A stretch of DNA of 64,000 bases. Origin: Allobosea thiooxidans (lineage in GTDB: Bacteria; Pseudomonadota; Alphaproteobacteria; Rhizobiales; Beijerinckiaceae). A program made the position numbers and the translations under genes. Location: assembly GCF_900168195.1 (NCBI RefSeq), contig NZ_FUYX01000001.1:310001-374000 (forward strand). The letters are read 5' to 3'. Under the pieces are notes generated by a model. The model was given only the letters and a program-made list of their open reading frames with translations, was not told the origin of the DNA and ran no database searches. Of this stretch, positions 10,072-18,570 are shown one piece after another. Every line of letters starts with the position of its first letter. Positions within the stretch are counted from its first letter, which is position 1.

Positions 10072-10812
10072 TCAGGTATTCACGCCGCCATCGACCGCGA
10101 AGCCCGCGCCGGTGATGAAGCGGCCTTCCTCGCTGGCGAGGTAGGCGACGGCCCCGGCGATGTCCTCCGGCTTGCCATAGGCGGGGATCGCCATGCGCGC
10201 GAGCTGCGCCTCGGCGCCCGGGCCGCTCGCCGGATTCATGTCGGTGTCGGTCGAGCCCGGATGGACGATGTTGACGGTGATGCCGCGCGGGCCGAGATCG
10301 CGCGCCAGCCCCTTGGTGAAGCCGACCAGCGCCGCCTTGCTCATCGCATAGAGCGTGATGTTCGGCTCCACCACCCGGTCAGCAAGGCAGGAACCGATCG
10401 AGATGATCCGCCCGCCCCGGCCGAGATGCGCGGCCGCCGCCTGCGAGGCCAGCACCACCGCGCGGATATTGACCGCGATCGTCGCGTCGATATCGGCGAG
10501 GCTCCAGTCCTCGACCGGCCCGCCGCGATAGATGCCCGCATTGTTGACGAGGATGTCGAGACCGCCGAGCGCCTGCGCCGCCGCGTCGACCGAGCGCTTC
10601 ACGGCTGCGGGATCGGCGCTGTCGGCGGCGATGGCGACGCCCTTGCGCCCGAGCGCCTCGATCGCCTTCACGATCTCGGCCGCCTTCTCGGCGGAGCGCT
10701 CATAGGTAAGCGCGACATCGGCTCCTTCCGCGGCGAGCCGCCGGGCGATGGCGGCGCCGATTCCGCGGCTGCCGCCGGTGACGAGAGCACGTTTTCCAGC
10801 AAGGCGGGACAT
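10072..10812 (-). CDS. SDR-family NAD(P)-dependent oxidoreductase
   Basis: 246 residues. TGGSRGIG (residues 12-19) binds the cofactor, NNAG follows at 90-93, and the catalytic residues are Ser138 or Ser141 (ISIGS), Tyr155 and Lys159 (YAMSK). The family start MSRLAGKR at 10812 is preferred because GGAGAATCCC precedes it; an ATG four codons upstream lacks that spacing. It resembles FabG-like 3-oxoacyl reductases, but the substrate is open. It is divergent from the TetR gene 113 bases away and is that regulator's likely target. Confidence 0.85.
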   Translation of the reverse strand: MSRLAGKRALVTGGSRGIGAAIARRLAAEGADVALTYERSAEKAAEIVKAIEALGRKGVAIAADSADPAAVKRSVDAAAQALGGLDILVNNAGIYRGGPVEDWSLADIDATIAVNIRAVVLASQAAAAHLGRGGRIISIGSCLADRVVEPNITLYAMSKAALVGFTKGLARDLGPRGITVNIVHPGSTDTDMNPASGPGAEAQLARMAIPAYGKPEDIAGAVAYLASEEGRFITGAGFAVDGGVNT

Positions 10813-10859
10813 GGGATTCTCCATTTATGTGATGATCGATACACAAATAGGTGACGCGC

Positions 10860-10899
10860 TTGCCTGGAGCCGTCAAGGGAAATATATAGTGATCGTCAC
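10860..10899 (+). promoter_or_regulatory. Candidate TetR promoter with overlapping operator
   Basis: TTGCCT (10860-10865), a 17-base spacer and TATATA (10883-10888) form a plausible sigma-70 promoter toward the TetR gene. The interrupted palindrome GTGA-TCG-TCAC (10889-10899) begins right after the -10 box, where a repressor would block initiation. A second TGTG-N10-CACA element lies at 10828-10845, close to the SDR start. Function is inferred from position and symmetry. Confidence 0.4.
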
Positions 10900-10925
10900 A
10901 GAATTTTTCGAAAGGTGAGAGAGCC

Positions 10926-11543
10926 ATGGCGGAGCGAGGACGCCCGCGCAGCTTCGACCGGCAGGCGGCGCTGGAACGCGCCATGGAGGTGTTCTGGGAG
11001 CGCGGCTACCAGGCCGCTTCGATGACTGACCTCACCGAAGCCATGGGCATCAATTCGCCGAGCCTCTACGCTGCCTTCGGCAGCAAGGAAGCGCTCTATC
11101 GCGAGGCGGTCGAGCATTTCGCCGAGACCGAGAGCGACGATATCCTCGCGCCCTTGCGGAACGCGCCGACGGCGCGCGAGGCGATCGAAGGCTATCTCGT
11201 CGCCAGCGCCAGGACCTTCACCCGGCCCGGCCGACCGCCGGGCTGCATGGTCGTGCTCTCGGCGGTCAACGCGGTCGGCGTCGGCGAGGAGACCGGCCGC
11301 ATCCTGCGCGAGATGCGCGCCGGCAGCGTCACCATGATCGAGGAACGGCTGCAGCGGGCCGTCGACGAGGGGGAACTGCCCGCCTCGCTCGAGCGGCACG
11401 CGGTCGCGAGCTACTACGTCACCGTGCAGCAGGGCATGTCGATCCAGGCCCGCGACGGCGCCCCGCGCACGATGCTCGAAACGATCGCGCAGGGCGCCAT
11501 GGCGGCGTGGGAAGGGCTGACGCAGCCGCGCGCCGCGGCCTGA
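10926..11543 (+). CDS. TetR/AcrR-family transcriptional regulator
   Basis: 205 residues. The N-terminal helix-turn-helix domain is at about residues 8-55 (FDRQAALERAMEVFWERGYQ, then MTDLTEAMGINSPSLYAAFG), followed by a helical ligand domain. The C-terminal part contains PPGCMVVLSAV, typical of a subgroup often paired with SDR or nitroreductase genes. GAAAGGTGAGAG precedes the start. It probably represses itself and the divergent SDR gene; the inducer is unknown. Confidence 0.85.
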   Translation: MAERGRPRSFDRQAALERAMEVFWERGYQAASMTDLTEAMGINSPSLYAAFGSKEALYREAVEHFAETESDDILAPLRNAPTAREAIEGYLVASARTFTRPGRPPGCMVVLSAVNAVGVGEETGRILREMRAGSVTMIEERLQRAVDEGELPASLERHAVASYYVTVQQGMSIQARDGAPRTMLETIAQGAMAAWEGLTQPRAAA

Positions 11544-11636
11544 CCGGCGCGTTAACGCCTCGCTGAGGCTGATCCAAGGCTTCGCTTGCCGTTGCGGCAG
11601 ATCACGGCATTCTGCCGGCGATCGGGAGACCGCCCC

Positions 11637-11966
11637 ATGCGCCGCATTGCCGCCCTCGCCTGCCTGCTCGCTGCCGCCGCCCTGATGCCGGTGCAGGCGG
11701 AAGCCGCAAAACTCCGCTTCGGCGGGCGCAGCAGCGCGGCGCCTGCGAGCAAGACGAGCCGCAGCCTCGTCATCCTTCCCGGCGCCGCCGGCGTCAGCCG
11801 CGCCAAGGCGGCAGAAGCCAACATGCCGGAGCGCGTCCCCTTCCCGCCCGCTGACGCGACGCAGCGCGAGGAGCCGGTCGTCTTGCGTCTCAGCGCCAGT
11901 GACGGCGCGCCGAAGCCGTGGTGCCGCAGCGAAGTGGTGGTCGGCGGTTTCTGCATCCTGAACTGA
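11637..11966 (+). CDS. Small secreted hypothetical protein
   Basis: 109 residues with a signal peptide (MRRIAALACLLAAAALMPVQ, cleavage near AEAA). The mature part is low in complexity, Ser/Ala-rich at first, and ends with two cysteines (KPWCRSEVVVGGFCILN) that may form a disulfide. CGGGAGACC precedes the ATG. No family is recognised. It converges on the aldo/keto reductase gene. Confidence 0.6.
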   Translation: MRRIAALACLLAAAALMPVQAEAAKLRFGGRSSAAPASKTSRSLVILPGAAGVSRAKAAEANMPERVPFPPADATQREEPVVLRLSASDGAPKPWCRSEVVVGGFCILN

Positions 11967-11973
11967 GCCGGCG

Positions 11974-12984
11974 CTAGCCTGCCCGGCTGACGCGCCCTTC
12001 GAGCGGATAGGCGGGGTCGGAATAGCCCGGCGTCGAGGGGTGGCCCGCCGGCACCAGCCGGTCGATGAGCGCCTCGTCCTCGGCGTCGAAGCCGGCATCG
12101 AGGGCGGCGAGATAGGCCTGCCACTGCTCGAAGGTACGCGGGCCGGCGATCGCGGCGGTGACGAAGCCGTTGTTCAGCACCCAGCGCACGGCGAACTGGA
12201 TCGGCGTCAGCCCCTTCCGCGCGGCATGGTCCTTGATTGTCTGGGCGATGATCAGGCTCTCCTCGCGCCATTCGGCCTGCATCATCCGCCGGTCGCCGCG
12301 GCCGGCTCGCGTGCCCTCGGCCGGCGCCTCGCCCGGCGCGTATTTCGCCGTCAGCACGCCGCGTGCCAGTGGCGAGTAGGAGGCAACGCCGAGCCCGAAA
12401 TAGCCGCAGGCCGGCAGATGCTCGACCTCCGGCATGCGGTTCATCGCGTTGTAGTAGGGCTGGCTGACCACGGGCCGGTCGATGCCGAGCTCGTCGCAGA
12501 GCCGGCAGATCTCGGCGAGCCGCCAGGCCCGGTAGTTCGAGATGCCGAAATGCCGGATCTTGCCCTGCCGGAGGAGATCCGCGAGCGCATGCACCGTCTC
12601 CTCCAGCGGCGTCGCATGGTCTTCCTTGTGCAGGTAGTAGATGTCGATCGTCTCGGTGCCGAGCCGGCGCAGGCTGTCCTCGCAGGCGCGCATCATCCAG
12701 CGGCGCGAGAGCCCGCCGCTCATCGGTCCCGGCCCCATCGCATTGGCGACCTTGGTCGCCAGCACCCAGTCATAGCGGTTGGCGGCGATGGCCCGGCCGG
12801 TGACCTCCTCGGAGCGGCCTTCGTTGTAGACGTCGGCCGTGTCGATGAAGTTGATGCCGGCTTCGCGCGCATTGTCGATGATCCGGCGCGAGGTCGCCTC
12901 GTCGGTCGGGCCGCCGAACATCATCGTGCCCAGGCACAGCGGCGAGACCTTGAGGCCGGAGCGGCCGAGGCGACGGTAATCCAT
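11974..12984 (-). CDS. Aldo/keto reductase
   Basis: 336 residues. The (beta/alpha)8 AKR tetrad is visible: D48 and Y53 (FIDTADVYNEG), K78 (LATKVA) and H119 (YYLHKEDH). It belongs to the YajO/YhdN-like group of NADPH-dependent reductases acting on small aldehydes or ketones. The start at 12984 has AAGGA about eight bases upstream. It lies divergent from the FliK-like operon, with about 155 bases between them. Confidence 0.88.
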   Translation of the reverse strand: MDYRRLGRSGLKVSPLCLGTMMFGGPTDEATSRRIIDNAREAGINFIDTADVYNEGRSEEVTGRAIAANRYDWVLATKVANAMGPGPMSGGLSRRWMMRACEDSLRRLGTETIDIYYLHKEDHATPLEETVHALADLLRQGKIRHFGISNYRAWRLAEICRLCDELGIDRPVVSQPYYNAMNRMPEVEHLPACGYFGLGVASYSPLARGVLTAKYAPGEAPAEGTRAGRGDRRMMQAEWREESLIIAQTIKDHAARKGLTPIQFAVRWVLNNGFVTAAIAGPRTFEQWQAYLAALDAGFDAEDEALIDRLVPAGHPSTPGYSDPAYPLEGRVSRAG

Positions 12985-13140
12985 GGCGATCATCCTTCGG
13001 ATGGCAGAGGGCGGAGCCTGCCGCAAGGCGCGGCGCGAGGCCAGAGCCGAGGACGCAGCCGCACCCTGCACGACGCGGCCGGCGGCAAGGAAATGCTTAA
13101 TCTTTCCTGACAGGATGGGTTGTCTTCACATGGCAGCCCG

Positions 13141-14736
13141 ATGAACCTCGCCCAGCTCGTCCAGAGCCAGAATTTCGCCACCCTGCTGCAAGCCCTCGAC
13201 GCGGCGGGCGAGCTGACGGCTGGCCGGACGGTGGAAGCCAGGCTGCTCTCGCTGGAAGCGGACGGCACGGCCACCGCCGCGATCGGAGACGCCAAGGTCG
13301 CTCTCGTCCTCGCCGGCCCGCAGGCCAGGCAGGCCGCGGCGCTGCAGCCCGGCGCGACGCTGCTGCTCAGGCTCGACCCGCCCGAGCAGCCCGGCGGCGA
13401 GCTGCGCGCGACACTGGTCGAGACGCGTCCGCCGGCGGGCAGCCCCGCCCCTGCCCCGACGCCTCCACAGGCGCCGGCCACCACGCCGGCCGCCATGCCC
13501 GTCGCGGCCGCGCCCCCCGGAAATCCGGTCTCAAAAGCGCCGCCGACCGCACCGGCATCGTCGCCCCCTCCAGCAACGACCGCGTCGCCGGCACTCGCTG
13601 CATCGCCTGCCGCCCGGCCTGCCCTGCCCTCGGCGGGAACGATCGCCTCCGGCCCGCCGGCGACGGCGCCGGCCGCCGCACTGGCCCAGGCCGGATCGCC
13701 TCCCGCCGCGCTCACTGGCCCGGCGCCGCTTGCGCCGGCAGCCGCACGCGCCCTCGCCGGCCCGCTGCTCGGCCCCGTGCTGCAGCGTCAGGACAGCCTC
13801 GCCCCGCTCCTCGCCAATCTGCGCGGGCTGGCGCAGGGCACCATCGCACTGACCCTGCCGAAGCCGCTGTTGGCCGCGATCGACCAGGTCCTCGCCCAAT
13901 CCGTGCCGGCCGAGCGGCCGGTCACCGCGCAGAGCCTGAAGCAGGCATTCCAGGGTTCGGGGCTGTTCCTGGAGGCCCGCCAGGCGAGCGGCGCCCCGGC
14001 GCCACGGCAGGGCGACCTCAAGGCCGGGTTGCAGGCGCTGCGCGAAGCCTTGCTGCCGATCGTCGACGCGCTGTCGCCGGATCCAAAGGCCGGCCACCGG
14101 AAAAGCGCGGCGATGCCGGCCGGACGGATGCCCGAGGGCGCCGCCGATATCGGGACGGAGCAGGCCGCCCACGTCCCGCCGCCCCGCCGCGACGGCCCGC
14201 TCCTGCCGCAGGCTGCCACCGAGCCGACATTGGCGCCGGGCGAGAAGCCTCTCGTCATCGCCGAGACGCTGCTCGACCAGACCGAGGCGGCGCTCGACCG
14301 CATCAAGCTCGCCCAATATGCCTCGCTGCCGCCCGAGTCCGGCCGCCAGGACGGCACCCAGCCGGCGCAGCGCTGGCTCGCCGAGATCCCGCTCGCCTTC
14401 CAGCACGGCACCGCGATCCTGCCGCTGCAGGTCGAGCGCGACGCTCCGCGCCGCGACGCGCAGGGCGTGAGCCTGCCGCTCTGGCGCATCCGCTTCGCCC
14501 TCGACGTCGAGCCGATGGGGCCGCTGCAGGGCGTCGTCACCCTGCAGGGCCGCGATGTCGGCGTCACGCTCTGGGCCGAGCGCGAGCGGACCAGCCAGCT
14601 CCTGCGCGGCGCCGCGCCCGGCCTCGAAACCGCCCTGCTCCGGGCCGATTTCGCCAGCGGCGCTGTCGACGTCCATCTCGGCCACCCGCGGGTGATGCAG
14701 CCGACCGCCGGCCAGTTCCTGGATCGCCTATCATGA
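13141..14736 (+). CDS. Flagellar hook-length control (FliK)-like protein
   Basis: 531 residues from ATG13141; a TTG at 13120 with AGGA before it is an alternative start. The N-terminal 90 residues are ordered, then comes a long Pro/Ala/Thr-rich stretch (about 95-210) as in FliK molecular rulers, and the C-terminal 100 residues match the Flg_hook domain (FALDVEPMGPLQGVVTLQGR, then VTLWAERERTSQLL). FliK measures hook length and switches export specificity by contacting FlhB. The next gene overlaps by four bases and encodes an FlhB-C-like protein, which supports the assignment. Confidence 0.72.
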   Translation: MNLAQLVQSQNFATLLQALDAAGELTAGRTVEARLLSLEADGTATAAIGDAKVALVLAGPQARQAAALQPGATLLLRLDPPEQPGGELRATLVETRPPAGSPAPAPTPPQAPATTPAAMPVAAAPPGNPVSKAPPTAPASSPPPATTASPALAASPAARPALPSAGTIASGPPATAPAAALAQAGSPPAALTGPAPLAPAAARALAGPLLGPVLQRQDSLAPLLANLRGLAQGTIALTLPKPLLAAIDQVLAQSVPAERPVTAQSLKQAFQGSGLFLEARQASGAPAPRQGDLKAGLQALREALLPIVDALSPDPKAGHRKSAAMPAGRMPEGAADIGTEQAAHVPPPRRDGPLLPQAATEPTLAPGEKPLVIAETLLDQTEAALDRIKLAQYASLPPESGRQDGTQPAQRWLAEIPLAFQHGTAILPLQVERDAPRRDAQGVSLPLWRIRFALDVEPMGPLQGVVTLQGRDVGVTLWAERERTSQLLRGAAPGLETALLRADFASGAVDVHLGHPRVMQPTAGQFLDRLS

Positions 14737-15023
14737 GCGGGCAGCCACCCCGCATCGCCGTCGCACTCGAATATGATGGGCACGGCGCGCCGCGCGTCAC
14801 CGCCAAGGGGCGCGGCGAGCTGGCCGAGCGCATCGTCGACACCGCGCGCGAGCACGATGTCGCCATCGAACAGAATGCCATCCTCGCCCAGGCCCTCTCG
14901 GCCGTCGAACTCGACGACGAGATTCCGGAGGAGCTCTACCGGGCAACCGCCCAGGTGATCGCCTTCGTCCTGTCGCTGCGCGGCGAGTTGCACCGTCTGA
15001 AGCGGGACGTCGATCGACCTTGA
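14733..15023 (+). CDS. FlhB C-terminal-domain-like export switch protein
   Basis: 96 residues. It aligns with the cytoplasmic C-terminal domain of FlhB/YscU: IAVALEYDG, APRVTAKGRGELAERI, AREHDVAIEQNAILAQAL and EIPEELYRATAQVIAFVLSL are family motifs. It lacks the N-P-T-H autocleavage site and all membrane helices, so it corresponds to the fragment after cleavage (FhlB/FlhX-type paralogues). The gene overlaps the FliK-like gene (ATGA) and the acetyltransferase gene (TTGA), so the three are translationally coupled. Confidence 0.8.
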   Translation: MSGQPPRIAVALEYDGHGAPRVTAKGRGELAERIVDTAREHDVAIEQNAILAQALSAVELDDEIPEELYRATAQVIAFVLSLRGELHRLKRDVDRP

Positions 15024-16186
15024 GCACCGGAATCGTCGTCAGGCGCATCGGCCCGGCCCCCTATGCGGAGCTGGGACCGGCTTTCATCGAGCTTGCCCGC
15101 CACGCCCTCGAACCCAACCCGCACATGGCTCCGGCCGCCGTCACGGCGGCGGCGCTGCTCGTGCCGGAAGAGGACATCGTCGTGCTCTGCGCCTGGTTCA
15201 GCGAGGCGCTCGATTTCGAGCGGCTCGTAGGCGTCTGGGCGCTGCGCCGCGAGAGCGGCTGGCGCAGCGGCTTCGCCGGCACCCTCGTCTCGCCGCTCGT
15301 GCCGCTCTACGAGGTCTCCTCGCTGCCGGTGCTCGACCGTGACCACGCGGCGGAGGCGGCCCGCGCGCTGATGCGCTATCTGCTCGCCTCGCGCGACCTG
15401 CCGCATACGCTGCGGCTGCCGCTCATGCCCCTCGACGGGCCTTGCCACGCCGCCCTCGCGGAGGCCTGCCGCCAGACGGGAAGCCAGATCTCGACCTATG
15501 AGCGCTGGGTCCGCCCGGTCATGGTCCCGCAGCCCGGCGACGACATGGAGCGCTATCTGCGGCGCGCGCTCGGCTCCGGCTACAAGAAGCGGATGCAGCA
15601 ATTCCGCGCGGTCGCCCGGCACGGCGCCCTCACCTTCCGGCGCAGCCGCGGCCGGGCGGCGGTCGAGGCGCTCGACGCCTTCCTCGCCTTGGAAGCCTCG
15701 GGTTGGAAGGGCGAGGCCGGGACGGCGATCGCCTGCCTGCCGGCCGATGCCGCCTATATCCGCCGGATGGCCGAGCTCTTCGCCGCCGACGACGCCCTGC
15801 AGATCGACACCCTGCTGCTCGACGGACAGGTGCTCGCCATGGGGCTCCTGGTCGAGAGCGGCGACCGCCGCCATTTCCTCAAGATCGCCTATGACGAGGC
15901 TCAGGGACGCCACTCCCCCGGCCGCACCCTGACCATGGCGATGCTGCAGGCCGATCTCGCCGGCACGCCGCCCGCCCTCTTCGACAGCGGCGCCGGCGAG
16001 GGTGTCGATGCCGGTACCTATGTCTGGGGCGAGCGCCGCGAGATGGCGAGCGCGATCATCCGCGTCGGGCCGGGCCGGCCGGGCCTCGCCCAGGCGGCGG
16101 CGCTCAGCCGGATGTGGCTCAGGCGCCTGCGGGAGTTCGTCCGAAGCCGATCCGCCCGAGCACCCAGCGGCCGACCACGGGCTTGA
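15020..16186 (+). CDS. GNAT-fold acetyltransferase (BioF2/CelD-like)
   Basis: 388 residues from TTG15020, which overlaps the preceding stop; no better ATG is nearby. The C-terminal half resembles the FemAB-related, double-GNAT acetyltransferase_6 group (YKKRMQQFRAVARHG, then FLALEASGWKGEAGTAI and SPGRTLTMAMLQADL). Relatives act on exopolysaccharide or peptidoglycan precursors, or modify surface glycans. Coupling to FliK- and FlhB-like genes is unusual. The last 68 bases overlap the convergent SGNH-like gene. Confidence 0.65.
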   Translation: MSTGIVVRRIGPAPYAELGPAFIELARHALEPNPHMAPAAVTAAALLVPEEDIVVLCAWFSEALDFERLVGVWALRRESGWRSGFAGTLVSPLVPLYEVSSLPVLDRDHAAEAARALMRYLLASRDLPHTLRLPLMPLDGPCHAALAEACRQTGSQISTYERWVRPVMVPQPGDDMERYLRRALGSGYKKRMQQFRAVARHGALTFRRSRGRAAVEALDAFLALEASGWKGEAGTAIACLPADAAYIRRMAELFAADDALQIDTLLLDGQVLAMGLLVESGDRRHFLKIAYDEAQGRHSPGRTLTMAMLQADLAGTPPALFDSGAGEGVDAGTYVWGERREMASAIIRVGPGRPGLAQAAALSRMWLRRLREFVRSRSARAPSGRPRA

Positions 16187-17114
16187 AGTGCAGCGTGTCG
16201 ATCCAGTAGCGCGACGAGCCGCGCTCCGGATCGAAATCGTCGAAGGGATGCTCCGAAACGAGGTCATGGAGCACCACCCCGCGCTGCGCAGCAATCGCCG
16301 CGACATCCCGGCGCCACGCCGCCAGCTCCAGCCCGCGCCCGCCATCGGCGAGCAGCTTCCGCTGCGCCCCGCTCATCGGCGACAGCACGATGGCGACATC
16401 GCGCCCCCGCAGCAGGTCGAGGGCGCGTTCCAGATGGCCGAGATCGCCCGGCCGGTACGCCATCGCGGCGACGTTCTGCGCCTGCGTGACCTTGCGCGTC
16501 AGGGCGGCATCGAAATCCGGCGTCGCCTTGTAGCCGTCGCCATGCCAGATACCGGGTTCCGTGCGCCGGAACTGCCGGCCGCGCAGATTGTCGAGCGCCT
16601 TCGGGTTCAGGACGGTCGAGACCAGCGCCTCGGCGCGCCCGGATACGGTCGCGAGCTTCGGGTCCAGCGGCGGTGGCGGCGGCCAGGCCGTGAACATGTA
16701 GTAGTCGAGCTCGATCACGACCCGCCGGACGCTGCCGATATCGACGGCCAGCGCGGCGAGCGCCGGGAGTTCAGCCGCCATCAGGGATGCGAGCCCGGCA
16801 TTGTAGGCCCGCCCGGCTTCCGGCGGCAGGTCGCGCGGATCGATGCCGCGATAGGCCACCGAGGAGCCGAGCAGCAGCGTCTGCGGCTTCAGCCGCGCGA
16901 TCTGCAGCGGCTTGACCAGGCGCATGTCGACGTCGAGCAGGCGGCTTACCCCGGCCCCGTCGCGCGTCCAGGGCGGGTTGTCGCGGAACACCCAATAGGG
17001 ATCGCGCCAAAGGGCCGCTGCGGCGAGCACGCCGACCGCCAGTGCCACCGTCGCCGCGAAGGTGACGGCAAAGCCGCTAGCGGCTCGGGGACTGGAAGAG
17101 GCGACGGAGCGCAT
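16119..17114 (-). CDS. Membrane-anchored SGNH-hydrolase-like protein
   Basis: 331 residues. One N-terminal transmembrane helix (FAVTFAATVALAVGVLAAAA) is followed by a periplasmic domain. LLLGSSVAYRGIDP looks like the GDS/GSS block I of SGNH hydrolases, and YWIDTLHFKPVVGRWVL near the C-terminus has the D-x-x-H block V pattern. Members with this layout often accompany surface-polysaccharide O-acetylation. Catalysis is not proven, and the block III Asn is not obvious. The 3' end overlaps the acetyltransferase gene by 68 bases in convergent orientation. Confidence 0.6.
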   Translation of the reverse strand: MRSVASSSPRAASGFAVTFAATVALAVGVLAAAALWRDPYWVFRDNPPWTRDGAGVSRLLDVDMRLVKPLQIARLKPQTLLLGSSVAYRGIDPRDLPPEAGRAYNAGLASLMAAELPALAALAVDIGSVRRVVIELDYYMFTAWPPPPPLDPKLATVSGRAEALVSTVLNPKALDNLRGRQFRRTEPGIWHGDGYKATPDFDAALTRKVTQAQNVAAMAYRPGDLGHLERALDLLRGRDVAIVLSPMSGAQRKLLADGGRGLELAAWRRDVAAIAAQRGVVLHDLVSEHPFDDFDPERGSSRYWIDTLHFKPVVGRWVLGRIGFGRTPAGA

Positions 17115-17210
17115 GGCGCTGCGCTAGCAGATCGCCTCCGTGCTGGCGAGCGGGCTTGACCGGCCTTCCCGCGCGCCGATAGAGCCGGAGGCGTTCCGCA
17201 GGAGATATCG

Positions 17211-17744
17211 ATGCCCGCAGCCGCCCGGATTGGAATCGTCACGGTCTCGGATCGCGCTTCGGCCGGCATCTATGCCGACGAGGGCGGCCCGGCCATCCGC
17301 GCCTATCTGGCGAAGGTCCTGACCTCGCCCTGGGAAGCGGTTGAGCGCGTGATCCCCGACGACCGCGCGCGCATCGCCGAAACCCTGATCGAACTCGCCG
17401 ACCGCGAGGGCTGCTGCCTCGTCGTCACCACCGGCGGCACCGGCCCCGCCCCGCGCGACGTCACCCCGGAGGCGACCGAGGACGTGGTCGAGAAGCCGAT
17501 GCCCGGCTTCGGCGAGCTGATGCGCCAGGTCAGCCTCGCCAAGGTGCCGACCGCCATCCTCTCGCGCCAGACGGCCGGCATCCGCGGCAAGACCCTGATC
17601 GTCAACTTGCCGGGCCGCCCCCGCGCCATCGCCGAATGCCTCGACGCCGTGATGCCGGCGATCCCCTACTGCATCGACCTGATCGAGGGGCCTTATCTCG
17701 AGACCGATCCGGCCGTGATCGCAGCGTTTCGGCCGAAGAAGTAA
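17211..17744 (+). CDS. mog: Molybdopterin adenylyltransferase Mog
   Basis: 177 residues, the size of single-domain MogA. VVTTGGTGPAPRDVTPEAT is the MoCF nucleotide-binding signature and NLPGRPRAIAECLDAVMPAI the C-terminal motif. Mog adenylates molybdopterin ahead of molybdate insertion by MoeA. AGGAGATATCG precedes the start. No other molybdenum-cofactor gene is adjacent. Confidence 0.88.
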   Translation: MPAAARIGIVTVSDRASAGIYADEGGPAIRAYLAKVLTSPWEAVERVIPDDRARIAETLIELADREGCCLVVTTGGTGPAPRDVTPEATEDVVEKPMPGFGELMRQVSLAKVPTAILSRQTAGIRGKTLIVNLPGRPRAIAECLDAVMPAIPYCIDLIEGPYLETDPAVIAAFRPKK

Positions 17745-17749
17745 GGGCA

Positions 17750-17853
17750 CGTCATGCTCGGGCTTCACCCGAGCATCTCATGACGCGTGATCGCGGGAGC
17801 CTCTTTCAGCCTGAGATTCTCGGGTCTGCGCTTCGCTTCGCCCGAGAATGACG
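17750..17853. repeat. Bipartite palindromic intergenic element, copy A
   Basis: First stem ATGCTCGGG with CCCGAGCAT (17754-17762, 17768-17776); second stem ATTCTCGGG with CCCGAGAAT (17816-17824, 17841-17849); both ends read GTCAT/ATGAC. The element at 62843-62939 is the same structure in the opposite orientation. Confidence 0.8.
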
Positions 17854-17890
17854 CCCTCACGCCCTCATCCGAAGCCGCAGATCGGCGGGT

Positions 17891-18451
17891 CTACCCCACC
17901 TGCAGCTCCCGCCCGATCGCCTGGACGAGCTGCGGCGAGAGCGGGTCGGTCGCCGCCGGGAAGCCGCCGATCAGCGCGCCGTCGCGGCCGATCAGGTATT
18001 TGTGGAAGTTCCAGCGCGGCGTATCGGCCGGGCGCTCCGCCGCAGCCCAGCGATAGAAGGGGTGCGCCTGCGGGCCTTTCACCACCGTCTTCTCGACGAA
18101 GGCATAGGTCGCGCCGTGGCTCTGCCGCGCCGCCTCGGCGATCGCCGCGCCCTCCAGCGGCTCCTGCCCGCCGAAATCATTGCTGGGCACGGCGACGAGC
18201 ATCATCCCGCGCGACTGGTAGCGCTGCCAGAGCTGCTCCAGCGTCGCCATCTGCCCGGCATAGCCGCAACGCGTCGCCGTGTTGACGACGAGGATCGGCC
18301 GGCCGCGATAATCCGCCAGCGAGAGCTGCCCGCCGCCCGGCCGGTCGAAGCCGAAGGCATGCGCTCCCGCAGGCGCTTGCGCCAGGGCTTGCGGCGAAGC
18401 CGCGACCAGACCGGCCGCCCCTGCGATGACGTCCCGCCGCGACAGGTTCAT
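17891..18451 (-). CDS. Exported glutathione peroxidase-like thiol peroxidase
   Basis: 186 residues. An N-terminal SRRDVIAGAAGLVAAS stretch suggests export, possibly by Tat. The peroxidatic Cys62 sits in NTATRCGYAGQ, Gln96 in FGGQEP and Trp in WNFHKYLI, completing the catalytic set of the GPx/BsaA family. Such bacterial forms use thioredoxin or another dithiol more often than glutathione. It probably removes peroxides in the periplasm. It is separated from the upstream che operon by a terminator. Confidence 0.85.
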   Translation of the reverse strand: MNLSRRDVIAGAAGLVAASPQALAQAPAGAHAFGFDRPGGGQLSLADYRGRPILVVNTATRCGYAGQMATLEQLWQRYQSRGMMLVAVPSNDFGGQEPLEGAAIAEAARQSHGATYAFVEKTVVKGPQAHPFYRWAAAERPADTPRWNFHKYLIGRDGALIGGFPAATDPLSPQLVQAIGRELQVG

Positions 18452-18497
18452 GGCTCTCCTCCCTGGGATTCCGTGCCGGGATCATGCCGCAAAGCGA

Positions 18498-18528
18498 AAG
18501 GCCCCGCAGCCGGCGGCTGCGGGGCCTT
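18498..18528. terminator. Intrinsic terminator between che operon and peroxidase gene
   Basis: AAGGCCCCGCAGCC (18498-18511) pairs perfectly with GGCTGCGGGGCCTT (18515-18528) around a 3-base loop. It lies downstream of the last che gene on minus, but the T-tract on that strand is short. Confidence 0.7.
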
Positions 18529-18570
18529 GCTTCACGATGGCGAGACTGGAATTTCGGGATCTGGCTTGAG

